Source: Stenopsyche tienmushanensis (taxonomy: Eukaryota > Arthropoda > Insecta > Trichoptera > Stenopsychidae). From it: a stretch of 64,000 bases of DNA. Both the position numbers and the translations under genes were made by a program. The stretch covers positions 1,240,001 through 1,304,000 of the forward strand of contig WACJ01000515.1 of NCBI GenBank assembly GCA_008973525.1, read 5' to 3'. Under the pieces are notes generated by a model. That model had not been told where the DNA came from, searched no databases, and was given only the letters and a program-made list of their open reading frames with translations. Positions 27,601-40,900 of this stretch are shown piece after piece (position 1 is the first letter of the stretch; each line of letters opens with the position of its first letter).

Positions 27601-29774
27601 AATCGTCAGTAGTGAAGGTTTTCAATTTTGCGCACCTGGAAAATATTAAAGTCTTCTAAAAGATTTTTTACGTATTAACACACTTTCAGTTTATCAAATA
27701 TTTCTAAGAATTTATTTAAACTGAATATTCAAATACTATGGCTAAATAAAAAAAATTGCTTTTAAATGATCGATATTATGTATATATTTTTGCTTTAGTT
27801 GTTATGAAATCGATTTTTTAAGTGTATGACAAATGCTGTTGATTGTTATATTGTTAGTCAATGTGACTTGCTTAAAAATTTATATTGAATAAAGAATGCA
27901 TCTCAATAAATAACAGCCATTGCAGTACTTTGCCTGTCCTGCGTTCCACTGGGTAGGAACAGGGGGGCAATGTTGTGGAGATATAGAATGTAGAAGTATA
28001 GAAAAGGCTGTGGAGGTAGGGCGTCCGTAAGAAATGGCACGAAAGACATTTGTAAAGTGGGGGTGAGGCAGACATTTTATCTGAGATATAATAAATTATG
28101 GAGAGACAATGATAAAACGACGACTGATGTACCCCACACCTATAAATATACATATTGTGCGAGCGCCCCTGAAGAATTGCTACCCTGAAATTTACAAAAA
28201 CCCCCATTCTTTACAACCCCTTCCCAAATTCAAGCATTAAAAGTACTCCTCGTAAATTTTAATATGAAATAATTTATCGTCGTTGAAATTGGACACACCT
28301 GATGGTTGTTATGCGATAAGTTTTTATTGCAATTATTATTATGTGTATAATTTTACTATTTTTTTACAAGCATTCCGGCTTTGAAATGTATATAAGACAT
28401 TGGTTAATCAGTGTGCAGTTCTATAAACTCGATTGTTGTGCTACATTTTTTATTTTGATTTTTTTTAAATTAACAATTTTGAACTTGGAAGACCACTGGT
28501 GGAATATTTTGCTCGGCCGTATTTTGCTTAGAGGGCAAAAAAGTTTGCTCACGCTTGGAAAATTCTCCGGGAATTTTCCTAAGATCCAAAGAAAATGAGT
28601 CCTTTTCATAGATGACGGGCCCCATTCACATCCCTAATGATAAATGACGCGTTCACAGTATCTGATGTGATTAACAATCAAGCGTTAATACGAAAATGTT
28701 AAGAAAACGCGCCCCCGCCATAATGTTGAATTAAACTGCAAAATTTTCCAAAGATTTTCTTCCGAGCAAGCCTTGAGATGTTTTCCGAAGCGCGCACATA
28801 CAACTGTGCTAACTCTGCTCGCGGCTATACGAAAGCGCTTAATTGAGCGGAACTAATTAAATAATAATTAATACAACCACCCCTAACAACCCGAAAAAAT
28901 ATGATAGAAGCGAAAAGTTGCACATCATACAAATTAGAACAAGACTTTACGAATAGAATTACGTAGTCCGTCGCAATAGTTGCGAGTGAGTACTTGCTTT
29001 ACATGCACAGCAGCGAGTGTTAATTGAATACCACGTTACAACAGTATAACGATTATATAATAATTTACAACAAATATACACATAATAAATTCATATTTTA
29101 TAACATAACTTTCATATAAATTTATCATAATAAGCTATTAAATTTATTACTAAATTGATTGTATTAGTTAGTATTGACATTGGCTAATTATTGGGGACTT
29201 ATAACAATGAATTGATTACTAACTAGCTCAAACAATGCAAAAAACACACACACACACAGTGGCAACAATTTTTAAATGTAATTGGAAGCATTAATATGTC
29301 TAATTCAATGTCTAGAAATAATTTTAATTTGCTTTTGAACACAAATATTTAGACGAATCATTAAAGACAAGCGTATCCCCAGTGAAAATCTGATTTGCAA
29401 TGATTTACATAAAAAATATATAATTACGCCATGATTATTTTACAATTAACTCATGTAAAATTATGAATTATTTTCATGTAAAATTCGGCATTTGTTGGCA
29501 TTAAACAGTTGAACAGAGCTGGAAGAGTTATGGTTAGCGACCACATTTATATAATGTAATACAATTTTTTTAAACGGACTTGTTTGACTGTTTATAAAAA
29601 TTATTCCATAAAGTTCGAATTTAACAGATTTGATTCATTAAATTCCTCTTTATTTCTGACATTTTAGAAACTTTACTTACAAAAATATAGTGGCAGAAAA
29701 TTTACTTAAAAAAATATATAAACTATTTCATCTTTCTCTTTGAATGCCATTTATAACTTTCGTTCTACATAAAA

Positions 29775-29816
29775 CGTCTATGAAAATATTCGCAAATAAG
29801 AATTTTTTCATAGACG
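29775..29816. repeat. Hairpin with 12-bp perfect stem
   Basis: CGTCTATGAAAA (29775-29786) pairs exactly with TTTTCATAGACG (29805-29816); a few inner pairs extend the stem with a bulge, leaving a short loop. Confidence 0.75.
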
Positions 29817-32447
29817 ATCTAAGATCTTTTGAATATATTTTGAATACTTCTAATAGAATATAAAGGGAATCAATTTTATTATGAAGGTTAGTATTAATAA
29901 ATTATAAAAAATTGTCGAAAGTGAATCAAATGGAATCTCTTGACGTAGATTGAAATACATAATTAGTTAATATTTTAAAATCATCATCATTTGATTTATC
30001 ACTATATTGATGATTAAAAATTAAATTTATAGAATTTGTATTTGCTCTAATGACAAGAACAATCCTATTTACTTCATCCACGTAAAAAATATTAATGTCT
30101 TATCTGTTTTCATGCATTTAAATCTTCATGCTATTTGAATAACGATCTATTTGTATTCATCCAAAACAATAATGTATGATGCTTCTCCATTTATTAATAA
30201 ATATTGATTGTTTGAAGTTATTGGTCTCTTAAAGCAAAGGGCCACAACACTAGAACCAATTAGCACCTTGATATGGCATCTTTGATTGTTTTTGTATTAA
30301 CAAATTATATAATGTAAGCACGTTTTTCTACAAAGAAAACTAATTAGTTGCAGAGCTATCGGGTGGTGGCAGCATACATTATGAATAATAGTGTAGTCGA
30401 GCGCAAACAAAAGGTTGGTGTCGACTATCGCGAAGATTAAGATGCAGTTAGAAAGTGCAGGTCAGACTCGGTGCATAAATTATGCTGAAAAATTGCACAG
30501 CGACTCTACACCAGACCTCCTTTCTACTTCTATCAACTCCGCGTATGTACTCGCCGACTGCAATTTTCTCGAAACTCAACGCTGCAAAGAAAACAGAAGG
30601 ATATCCTCTTACAAAGGAACTTCACTTAATTGTTTGAATTTGAAATTTTAGAGTGGAATCCACTCAATTTATATCGTAACAAGCTTGAATGCTGAAGGAC
30701 TCGATGGAGAGTTGAATGGTTGAGTTTGGTTGAATCATTTGGTCAAATTCTCTACGATACATGCAACCTTTATAGATCTTTAATACCAATTTTTTTTATA
30801 TATAAATACATTTCAATGTAAATAAATATCTTAACCTGGATGATAAACAGTATTGAAGATTAATAAGTATAAAGGCAATCCTGATCTGAATGATCATTTC
30901 CAAAATGTAAAATAATTTTGGTCATACAGGTTGTGACTTTGTGTAACGTTTAGTAATAAAATATGCGTAATTTTATGATTTCTACTGAACAATTTAATAT
31001 AATCAATAACAATTGTGATATTTGAATATTTATATAAATTTTACTGTAAAAAAAAGCAGGGTGCATATCAATTGCTATAGTTTTTGGTGGTCATGAAAAC
31101 TTTTTTGTATAAAAAAATCTAATTTGTCTAAAAAAGTAAAGCGTTTGAGTCAACTTTAATATGTGTTTTGATAAGGTGTAATTTTACATGCTGTGTTTTA
31201 AAGAACACATACTTTAACATTGTTACAAGAAGGATCTTTTTAAGGTGAGATTTAAAGCTCCCAAGTTCTTCAAGTCATATCCTATATTCTATTAGGAATA
31301 TTACCTAAAAACCATCAAGAATAATCCTATTGGAGTTCTGGATACAATATATAAGATTCTTGTACGATACATTGTGTTGAGGAGTTTTAGTTCAACAGTG
31401 AGGAGTTCAACAATATCTACATATTTCATATGGTTTAAAAAAATTTACAATTTGTTTGTTAATTGTTATAGATTTTATATCACTTAAAGTCAATCGATCA
31501 TTTTTGGCTTATTGCAAATATTATTTGATATATTTTTTATTTTTACCAAATAATTTGAATGTTGGCATTTGAAGTATACGTCGTTGGTTGGTTCAACTTT
31601 TAAATTCCTACCAAGATTTTAATCTTCTTCTTTGATGTGCCATTAGTTGACTGCTGAATATAATCAGCAGTTTCATTTAGTATATCAATTTTGAGTTTAT
31701 CTTTAAGCTTTAAAAAATGAGATTTTTTGCAATACAATGGGAGATATATTACTACTATTGAAAACAAGCATAAAAATTAGGAGCTGAGGTCATGCATCAA
31801 TTACCCTAAAATTATATTTATCAAGTGTAAATATAGTAAGTTGACCTTGAAGTAGTTAGTTATCCCTTATTATAAAGGTTCGGGTTCAAATCCAGTTTAC
31901 AAGAAAATAATCAAAGAATCAATGGATAGGAAATATTTATATTTCCGATCAATATGTGAATAATTCATAACAATTGTTATTTAATAATATTATTTGATCT
32001 TCTCTTACTTGTATGAGAATATGAAAATCCATTATATTTTTAGAAATATTCCTTAAGAAGATCGTCTATGGCAGATATGAATATGGTATCTTAAAAGGAG
32101 AAGGATATTAAGCTGACTTTGAACAATTTCAATGGTATAAAGTCGATGGCGATTGATCTGGTTGAACCATTATTATTCAAATTATACATTTAGCGGATAT
32201 AGCATTTTCGTTTTCTTTGGCAAGAACTATAAATATTAATTATTAAAAATATTGATTTTTCAATATACTCCATAGAGTCGACTCTTAATGAAACTGTATG
32301 AATATTTGAAGAGCTATGGAGCTGTAAAATAAAATGTTGTTATAGTAGAACAAGTGCATGTGTTTATAACCGAGCAGTATTCACTATCTACGGAAAACAA
32401 GTGAGTGTCCTGGCGTTGAATAAACGCTAACAAAAGATGTCATTGTT

Positions 32448-32465
32448 GTCCTCTCAAGAGAGGAC
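32448..32465. repeat. 18-bp near-perfect palindrome
   Basis: GTCCTCTCAAGAGAGGAC: 8-bp arms around a central AA. It sits in a GC-richer island (32370-32650). Possible protein-binding site or small hairpin. Confidence 0.75.
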
Positions 32466-34259
32466 TCTTTGTTCAGTGGGAAAGCAGTAACCGCTCCTTT
32501 ATCTCCCGAGAGTTTGGTAGCATTACCCCTTTTATATCAGCCTTAATCTGCAAAACAAACGTAACATAATAAAATTGTATTTATGATTAACTCCTCGGCG
32601 GAGACGTCTTAAGTGCCTGCGCGATAATCTCAAGAAAACGACGAGCAAAAATTTCCACACACGTAACTAAAATAAATTTACTATTTTATTTTTAAAAATG
32701 TATAAATATGTGCCCTAAACAATGTCTGCTGTATTAACATGCTAAATATAATTTATTCAGTGTGAAAATTGTCCAAACCGAATGCAAAACATAGAGATTC
32801 CCACACGGCACAATATCCCGATAGAAAACGTAGAAATGTGATTACCATTCTTGATATGTCGAATAAGATGAAGATGATGAGGCTGCGCCGAGTGTGGGGA
32901 GATGGGGTCACGGGAGCCACACGGGGTTATTTGAAATATTAAAATGTGAATGTGAGCAACCAAAGTTTACCTTAATACGGTTATAAAAGTTTCCAACTCG
33001 CTAAAGGAAATGATCGAACTTTGGGGCCTTAGCTAAAAACGGTATTATTTTAATACACACTTTCCCACGGGCATACTCCATAAACAACGTTATCCCCGAC
33101 GAGCACATCTTTCGAAAAAGTGTATTACCAATCATTTTAAAAAGATCAAATTTGGCTAATGGCTCCCGGAGCTTTTGTGTTTCACGCGCGATGTGACGAT
33201 ACAAAAGTTCGCCTAAAGCTCGTATGAAGAGTCAACGTAAAACTGACATTATAACAAAAGTTTTTCTCGTCTCCTCCCAATGCATAATATTAAAAGTTAA
33301 ATGGAATCCTTAATTTCGCACTGAGTATGCAAATTTTAATAAGTTTCCGTTTTAAGTGGCGAAAAATAATGCCGTTTTAATACGTTTAAGGGGCGAAATC
33401 TAATATGTAAGATATAATCTTTTTATCCTCGCGCCGCTGTATGTGTTCAAATATGAAAATTAAAAGAGTTTAATTAAAACGAATTCCATCAGAGGAGATG
33501 TATTATGGTACTTGAAGAGTCTGGACTCGAAGAAGACAATCGTAGACAAAGACGTATAATAAGATATAGCCTTTAAATGTTGCGGTGATTCTCAATCAGA
33601 TCGTCTTCTACACAGTATTGCACCGAAGGAGATTTAAATTTACATACGACACAGCTAAAGACTTAATTTAAAAGTATTTTGCACACACATTGTATATATC
33701 ATATAATAGCGAAAATATTTCCATTTAAGATGGATTTGAAGATACACAATAATTAATATTAAAACATGTTAAATCTACAAATTTTATATTACGCATTGAT
33801 GATCGCTTAAGTAATGATTCTATATATATAAAAAAATATATTTAAAATCTATGGTGATAGTAACATGTATATTGCAGAAAATATTTCTCCAACCATTTGA
33901 ATGAAGAGAAATACTGTTGATGACAGTTATTGTATTTTGTATCCATCAAAATGTATCATATTGTACAATTCAAGATTGCTACTAAATTCTAAAGCGGTCC
34001 TATCCCATATTATTGTTGAAAAATATTCTTCACCTAATGAGATACTAATGGGACAAAGTAGCTTTATGATTAATATCTCTTCTCTGCAATCTTCATTCGT
34101 ATTTGATTCGACCGAATGATTTGTGCATTTTTTAAGGATATTCATCAACGCAAGAATACACATTAGCGTTCAATTTATACGTTTTGAATATCCATCCACT
34201 CATTAATGAATAATATCTTGGATGGGCAAAATAAATGGAAAATTCCACTTGTTACGTAA

Positions 34260-34690
34260 ACCGTGAGGTTTTCTATCTTGGAGGCTTTCGCGCGTGAGCG
34301 AGCGGGACGACAAATCATTTAGGACCGCGTGACGTCACGTTCGCGACAAGGACAGAGCTATATGGTGGAAAAAGTGGCAGCCTCTCTTCTTATTCTTGCC
34401 TGGACTTCTGAGGAAACGTTTTTGTTCGGGAAACTCGGCGGATGGGGGCGCCGAGGGGGTCGCCGGGAGGCTCTAGGGTAGTTTTTTGAGGCGAATGGCG
34501 TCGGGGTGGTCTTCCCGAGGTGGTCTTCCCGGGGTGGTCTTCCTGGGGTGGCGGGGTGGTTGTTTCAGACAGCGGTCGGCCATCTTGGAATTTTCAATGC
34601 TATTAAATTTCTCCCGCGTGAGTTTTCTTGTTAAACGTAAAAGTGTTGGTACATTTCTTATACTTGCGCGAGTGTAGGGTGCCATTTATC
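34260..34690. promoter_or_regulatory. GC-rich promoter-like island with CRE and YY1-like motifs
   Basis: A sharply GC/CpG-rich island in AT-rich DNA. It has a perfect TGACGTCA (34330-34337), GCCATCTTGG (34579-34588, a YY1-like motif in the minus-strand orientation AAGATGGC that often overlaps start codons) and three to four copies of a 15-bp GTGGTCTTCCCGGGG-type repeat. A minus-strand ATG in the YY1 motif opens only a 37-codon frame (MADRCLKQPP and on, Pro/Arg-rich). Looks like a promoter or 5' exon of an unseen transcript; direction is unclear. Confidence 0.4.
34505..34560 (+). repeat. 15-bp GC-rich tandem repeat
   Basis: Three to four imperfect units of GGTGGTCTTCCCGRG inside the promoter-like island; G on one strand is clustered enough for possible G-quadruplex formation. 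Confidence 0.8.
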
Positions 34691-37600
34691 AACGCCACTG
34701 CCTTTCAGAGAAGAAATATATTTTTCAATTAGTAATTTTTAGGCAATTTTTATGTAAAATAAATAAATTGCGGACAATTATCACAGTTGAAATATAAATC
34801 AAACAAACACTTCCAAGATTTATGAAAAAAATATTCAAAGAAAATGTATAAAACTTTTCAGATTGATGGATATCAACGTGTTTAGCATATTATGTATATG
34901 ATCCTTGAGCTTTTAACACTAACTGTACCAAACGCAGTCAAATAACCGGTTCGTCAGATGCAATTCGCCAGATTAACATCAATTTATTTCTGTCTCCCTT
35001 CGGACGCAATGTCTTAAATTAACAGTGATATCTTCTCTTTTTCTGTGGACACATTGCGTCTTGTTATTGACATATATCTAGTATCTTACGTATGTACCGC
35101 TTTTTGCCCTTTGATGATATGCGGGAAGTAGGGAGTCGTCGGATAGCCTTGACTGCGGGAAGATGTCCTTCCTACAGGTTCTCATATTGTCTGCTACCCA
35201 CGTTACACATTTATTATCTTTCCTTTCGTTAATCCTACTTTATATTACGTCTCAGATTATCTGATTTATCAATTCCTCAATCATATTTTTTGCTCCATTT
35301 TTACTTATACTTATAAATCCATCATCTGGCTTGCATCTCATTATTGTTCATTTAACCGGTGAACTATCATTTTCAACGTATTATATTATATATATTTTTT
35401 AAATTTGCCTACCCTTAATCTTAGCCTCAAATACGCCTTCCTTGCAATTTTATATGCATTTGATGCTTATTAATCAATTGATTTAGCTATTTCATATCTA
35501 TGAAATTCAAAATTGGAACCTGCTTTCTATGATCAGGAACACTTTTACATGTATTTTAAAATTTCTCCTATTCGATAAAAAACATAGCGAAGTTGACGTC
35601 TATAAATCGACAAACTACAGTTGTATGCAACAAAATTATTTAGAATAGTCAGAATAGCCACAAATACAAAATGAATATACATACTATGATAAACGTAGTA
35701 ACCTTCTTTGGTTAGTATCAACTATCATTAAAAAATACCTGAAATTGATGCGTATTGTAATTTTTTTTTCAAAAAGAAAAAGGCATGCCAGATACAAATT
35801 TGCAAAAATAATACAACAGCCAAAAGATGTATAATTTCTATAAAATATTTGTGTGTAAAATATAATATATGAATGTACAGTTAGTTGTTAATCATTATAT
35901 ATATGCAACTAATTTGTTGCTTATAATAATTAGCATGTTGTTAGGAATTCAATGCAATTCAACAACAAATATGCTTAAAATACGAACAAAACTATAAGCT
36001 GTGTATTTAATACATAAAAGTGTTCAAAAATCAATATTGAAAATAATTATATAAAATATTCGAAATCAATAAAAATGCGATTTTACAACAATTATTTGCG
36101 CCCTTATTTTCTGCAAATTATCAGAAATGTCCAGATGTTACGCCTGGCGGTATTATGGTTTACCCAAAGTAGGTGTTCGGGATCTTCTGAACCCTCACAC
36201 TCGGTTATGTGTAGGTAAATAAATTTCGATTGTATGCTCCAACTTGTTTGAGAAGTCCATTGTGGTTAGTTAATTTTCATACAAGTTCCCACGTGTTGAC
36301 GTTTATATATTATATTTCTTAAATGCGGAAATTACTTTATTACAATGGCTTTCTTATATGAAAATTGTTATATTTTCGCTTGTGATTATTTTTATTAAAT
36401 CGAAAATAAAATTAATTTTCATACACTTCGCTCATAAATTATCTCATTTTATTCATTGCTAATATTTGCATAGATAAATTCATTTAAAAGCTTACAAAAT
36501 TACGAAGAGATTGTACATAAAACATCAATGGAGATAAATTAAAATAATAAGAAGTTGGATGGAAACGTTTTCTTCTGCGCTCGTTTTTCTTTTGGTGAGC
36601 ATCAAAGGGTGGTGGATAACACTACTAAAGGGTAGGCTCTATATAAGTTTATTAAAAGATATACGATCTTTAAAATTTAGTCATCTCGGTCAAATTATTT
36701 CAATTCAACGCAACACGTTTAGGATATCATTTCATCTGATACAAGCCGAATTTAAAAATATTTTCATCCCACAAAAATAGATTACTATGCTATTTTTAAG
36801 CAATCCAACACAATATATAAAAATTTGTCCATAAAAATAAGTTCATTGACGTCAAAAGAGGGTGATGGATACTGTGCCTTTCTACCGATGGGGGCCAGAA
36901 GGGTTGAACAGGGAGATAAGAGTGCTCGGTTGTAAGGAAAGAGAAAAATGGGAAAGGGTGGGAAGATGGAGAGAAAAACGAGGTAGGCAAGAAGGCAGAG
37001 AATAAGAAGGGCAACTTTTCTCGGGAGAAAATTACTTCGGAAACGAATTGCAAGCCAAAATGGCAGCAAATTCAGGGCACATTTCAATTGTTAAGTACCG
37101 CAGGGAAACACATTTAATGTTTTTATTCGCGCATTTCAGCCTTAAGTTTCATAATAAATACATTCAGTGGAAAGCGTACGTTGAATTCAAATTTACAATG
37201 CAAAATTCATTTAAAAAATATACAGTATTTTTTATGTATGACTTCGATGATCTAAAACTGGTTATAATTACTTCAATAATTGTATCGATGACATATTTTC
37301 GCCATTGGAATATTTTAAGAAGGTTTTAACACCAAATTCTAATACGGCTTTTGTTGAAGACATGTAATTATTCTTGGTCTTATTGAAAATAATCTATTTT
37401 ATGTCGCATAGCGTGGAAGGCAAATTAGACTCCTGCTTCAAAAACTAATTAATGGTCGTAAGGAATGATATCTTATAACACTTAATTATTAAGTGCTATA
37501 TAACAAAGGCGATAATTTTGTTCAAATACTTTTTTATACAAATCATTCATCATAATTGAGATTTGATGTGATGATTTGATAAAATTCACGTTGCTTCAGG

Positions 37601-37715
37601 GCGCATTTGCAATTTTCAAATATGTTGATTAAGCTGCTTACTAAAAAAGTATTAACAACAGTTATAAAGGCTCGAATAATAGATATAAATATGCTAATTG
37701 ATAATTGATAAAATA
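34691..37715. other. Non-coding, AT-rich, purine-rich island at 36850-37060
   Basis: The island is A/G-biased on the plus strand (GGAAAGGGTGGGAAGATGGA), which opens chance frames on the minus strand. Elsewhere no signal. Confidence 0.5.
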
Positions 37716-37868
37716 CTCAATAAGTTCATGCTACCTTCAATATCGAGCGAATGAGGGGGTGAATGTATGATACAGACGAGATGGATGTAACCCCTTCCTG
37801 TGAATGGATATTGAAGAGGCCCATAGCTCTGCAGTGGACTGTTAGTGGCTGCGCTATGATGATGATGA

Positions 37869-37977
37869 CTCAATAAGTTTGTTGGAAAAAAAACGAAGAA
37901 ATTAAAAAAAAATGATCCCAAATGAAATGAAAAAAAAAGTTTAAAGTCCTAAAAAAAATCCTACGAACTTATTGAGC
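37869..37977 (-). mobile_element. MITE copy 1, mariner-like ends
   Basis: A 109-bp non-coding element with inverted ends CTCAATAAGTTTGTTGG and, on the minus strand, CTCAATAAGTTCGTAGGATT. Its interior is A-rich on the plus strand and aligns with the element at 62360-62454. An extra lone end (CTCAATAAGTTCATG) sits at 37716, perhaps a nested or older copy. Confidence 0.8.
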
Positions 37978-40900
37978 GATGTGTCATTTAAATAATAAAT
38001 TTAGTAATATTGTATACGAGATGTTTTGTAAATAAATTCGTAGTTTAATAGTCTTCGTCTATTCCATTTCACGTCTTGAAGTAATTTCTCAACTAATAGA
38101 TCCCACCAAAATGATATGAATTTGCTGTTTTTCTTTTTAATATTGACAGTTTTTATATGATTACTACTAATAATTAATCAATCTTGAAAACTGGAAATAT
38201 GCAAAATAAATTTGTATGAAATACACATTTAAATGGCCATAAAATATAGGCTTTGAAGACGTATATCGCAACATTCGAGTGGAAACTATTGTTGGAGAGT
38301 AATAACGATTCTTTAGGGCGAACGGACAAAAGTTCAACAACTATTAAAACTGCGAAATTGTACAGAAACGTGTAAATAACGATAACCTAAGAGAGGTTAA
38401 AAACTGCAGGTCATCTAATTTGATGCAAATAATTAAGATTTATTTATTAAAAATATATAAATAGTTGCACATCACTTATTTTGTAGAATACTTGTAGATT
38501 TTTTAAACCAGGAAAAGGCGTGGAAATTAAATAGGTATCGCTTTTTATATGATTGTCAAAAAACATTTTGAAATAACTTAAATTCAAGCTCGCTTTAGAA
38601 TCGTACCGAAGCTCGGAAAAGTCTTTCATTCACGAAACCCCGAACCGAACGAATCGCGCTTGTCTTTTTTCCCAGAAATATCAAAGGAAACGGAACCGAA
38701 GAAGCGGCTCGCTTCAAAAGAGGGAGATTTAAAGGAAACGGGGGCGGCAGGAGGCTCTGTAGGTAGGCACCCGATGAAGATGGGGTAAGAAGACAGGGAT
38801 GGACCGAATTAATGATCGAATTTAATCGACCGTCTTAGCGCTGTAATTAAAATTAATCGGCCACCATGATCGTGGGACGAACGGAGAGCTCCTGAGAGAA
38901 ATGAGAAGACATTTAGTCTCTTTGTATGGTAATTTCTGAGTAAATAAAGAAACGATTGTCTGCCATTTTTATGTTCCACATAAATCATGCATACTTTTGA
39001 AACAGTCTGTGCTCGGAGCAATAACGAAGAACGACCGAGTTGAAACAACCCATCTAAAAATATTAGATACACTTTCATACACACATAAATACACTTACAA
39101 CGGCAACATTTTGTATGAAAACACACAGTATTAAACAGCTTTTTAATCTTCCATAAAAGGCATTTAATCAAAGAACCAAATTTTTGAATTTATATTAAAC
39201 GAATGCGGTTTTAAATCACATTAAACACAATCAAGAGTTTAAAAATATTTATGATCAAATCACGGCGATTAACAATTAGACATGTAATTTATATCAATTT
39301 GTGTTCACACGCAAATCTATGTATCCAGTGAAAGACAAACATTAATGTCTTATTTATAATCGATAAGACAAATTCTATCGATACATGAATAGCACAGTAT
39401 TGATTCTTGGTTGCATTGCTTCGTTAAATGCGCTTATGAGAGCATATTCAATATGCCTGCGAGTACATATTTGATCTATAAACGTGTCATATTTTTATAG
39501 TAAGGATATGGAATAGTAATTGCATTATTATTTTAATATGACAATTAATTCCTATAAGATTCAATTTGGGGTATTTAACAAGTTGCATTCAATGCAAATA
39601 TAAATCGTTCCTATTGGATTGCACTTGTATAGCAAAGTTTCAAACCATTTAAATAAGGAACAATTCTTATTATAACCGGATTGTTCAAACATTTTTACAA
39701 AGTGCGTAGAGATGTCACTATAAAATATATTTTATTTCCTAACATCAATGTTTAAGGGTTGCACTGAAATTGTCTTTATGTGCTTAAGAAATATTGTAAA
39801 TATATTCATTTAAAATTTTAATTTATTTTGAACTAAATACCAAATAATTTATTTGCATTTAAAAAAAATGTTTTTATTCATTATTAAGTTAAGAAAAATT
39901 TGGAAATTTATATATAATTAATTTTAATCAAATTCATTAGGCAAATTAATTTTTATTATAAATTTATTTCAATATTATTAGTTCAAATATAAATATATTA
40001 TAGTACATACAAGCATTTGCCAAATTCTGTGCATAAAATTTAATGATAATAAATAGTATTCCGGTGATTCGTGTAAATTTATACATTAAAATCCAGGGGT
40101 GACATACTAGGCTTATGGACGTGAGGGGTGGTAACCTGCAACAACGGCCCTAATTTGGACCTAGTGTAAATGCAATATACGTTTATGTGAGCACATTTCA
40201 TGCGATTGTAATCGGTATTTTCACATTTTTTCATGATCAATCAATAACTAAATACTTCGCTTAATAAACAAACATCATCATTAACACAAATATGGATGAA
40301 TTAACCGAATATGAAAATATCTCAAATCAATGTTTGGGGTGAGAAAATAACTGTTTAATTAACAGAGTTCTCCTATCTTTGATGATAATATAGGATGGTT
40401 GACTATCCAATTGAATAATATCGACTGTATTATGAATATTTAAATCCTCTCCATGGTAAATTGTGCTTAATCCCATTGAAATACGCGCTTTGTTCACAAT
40501 CGGGACTGTGTGTATTCCATTTTGATGAAAGCATATAAAATAAAGATTAGTCGTGACGTTTATGACAGCATCATACAATGGCTATTCGTTCAATTTGCAT
40601 CGATGTATTTGTACATTTTTATTTACCCCGGTACATCCAACATCCACGCATCCAATCTCCATATAGAATGCAAAAATTTTAGCTGCACTAAAACGCGTAA
40701 ATGTATGAAATTCGGTTGCAGCACGCGTATTGAAGCATTTTTGCAACACGGGATCGATGCATATAAATGCGTTTCGCCAGGGCTGCCTAGTCTATCATGC
40801 GGGTGAGGGTGGTTTCGTGTGCTCGCTACACTTGGTCAAAGAGACAGATCATATTTGCTTTTGATTTTCCAATTTTGGATGAGAGCTATGATCAGACAAT

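Larger units (their letters stand above)
21641..33900. other. Long non-coding stretch with scattered GC islands
   Basis: No supportable gene. Islands: 22500-22740; 24690-25100 (pyrimidine-rich, with a run of 10 C near 24940); 25550-25870; 27150-27320; 27930-28220; 28680-29040; 30340-30660; 32370-32660; 33000-33450. An AC microsatellite lies at about 29246-29260. The rest is AT-rich sequence. Confidence 0.5.

Noticed and set aside
31883..31893. tRNA B-box GGTTCAAATCC (also at 23003-23013)
   Set aside because: No matching A-box, acceptor stem or anticodon arm could be folded; at most decayed tRNA-derived SINE remnants.
36785..37087. 100-codon minus ORF
   Set aside because: Shadow of a purine-rich island (Phe/Leu/Ser/Pro-rich translation).
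38809..39171. 120-codon minus ORF
   Set aside because: No ATG at its start, no motif, and it lies in a regulatory-looking island.
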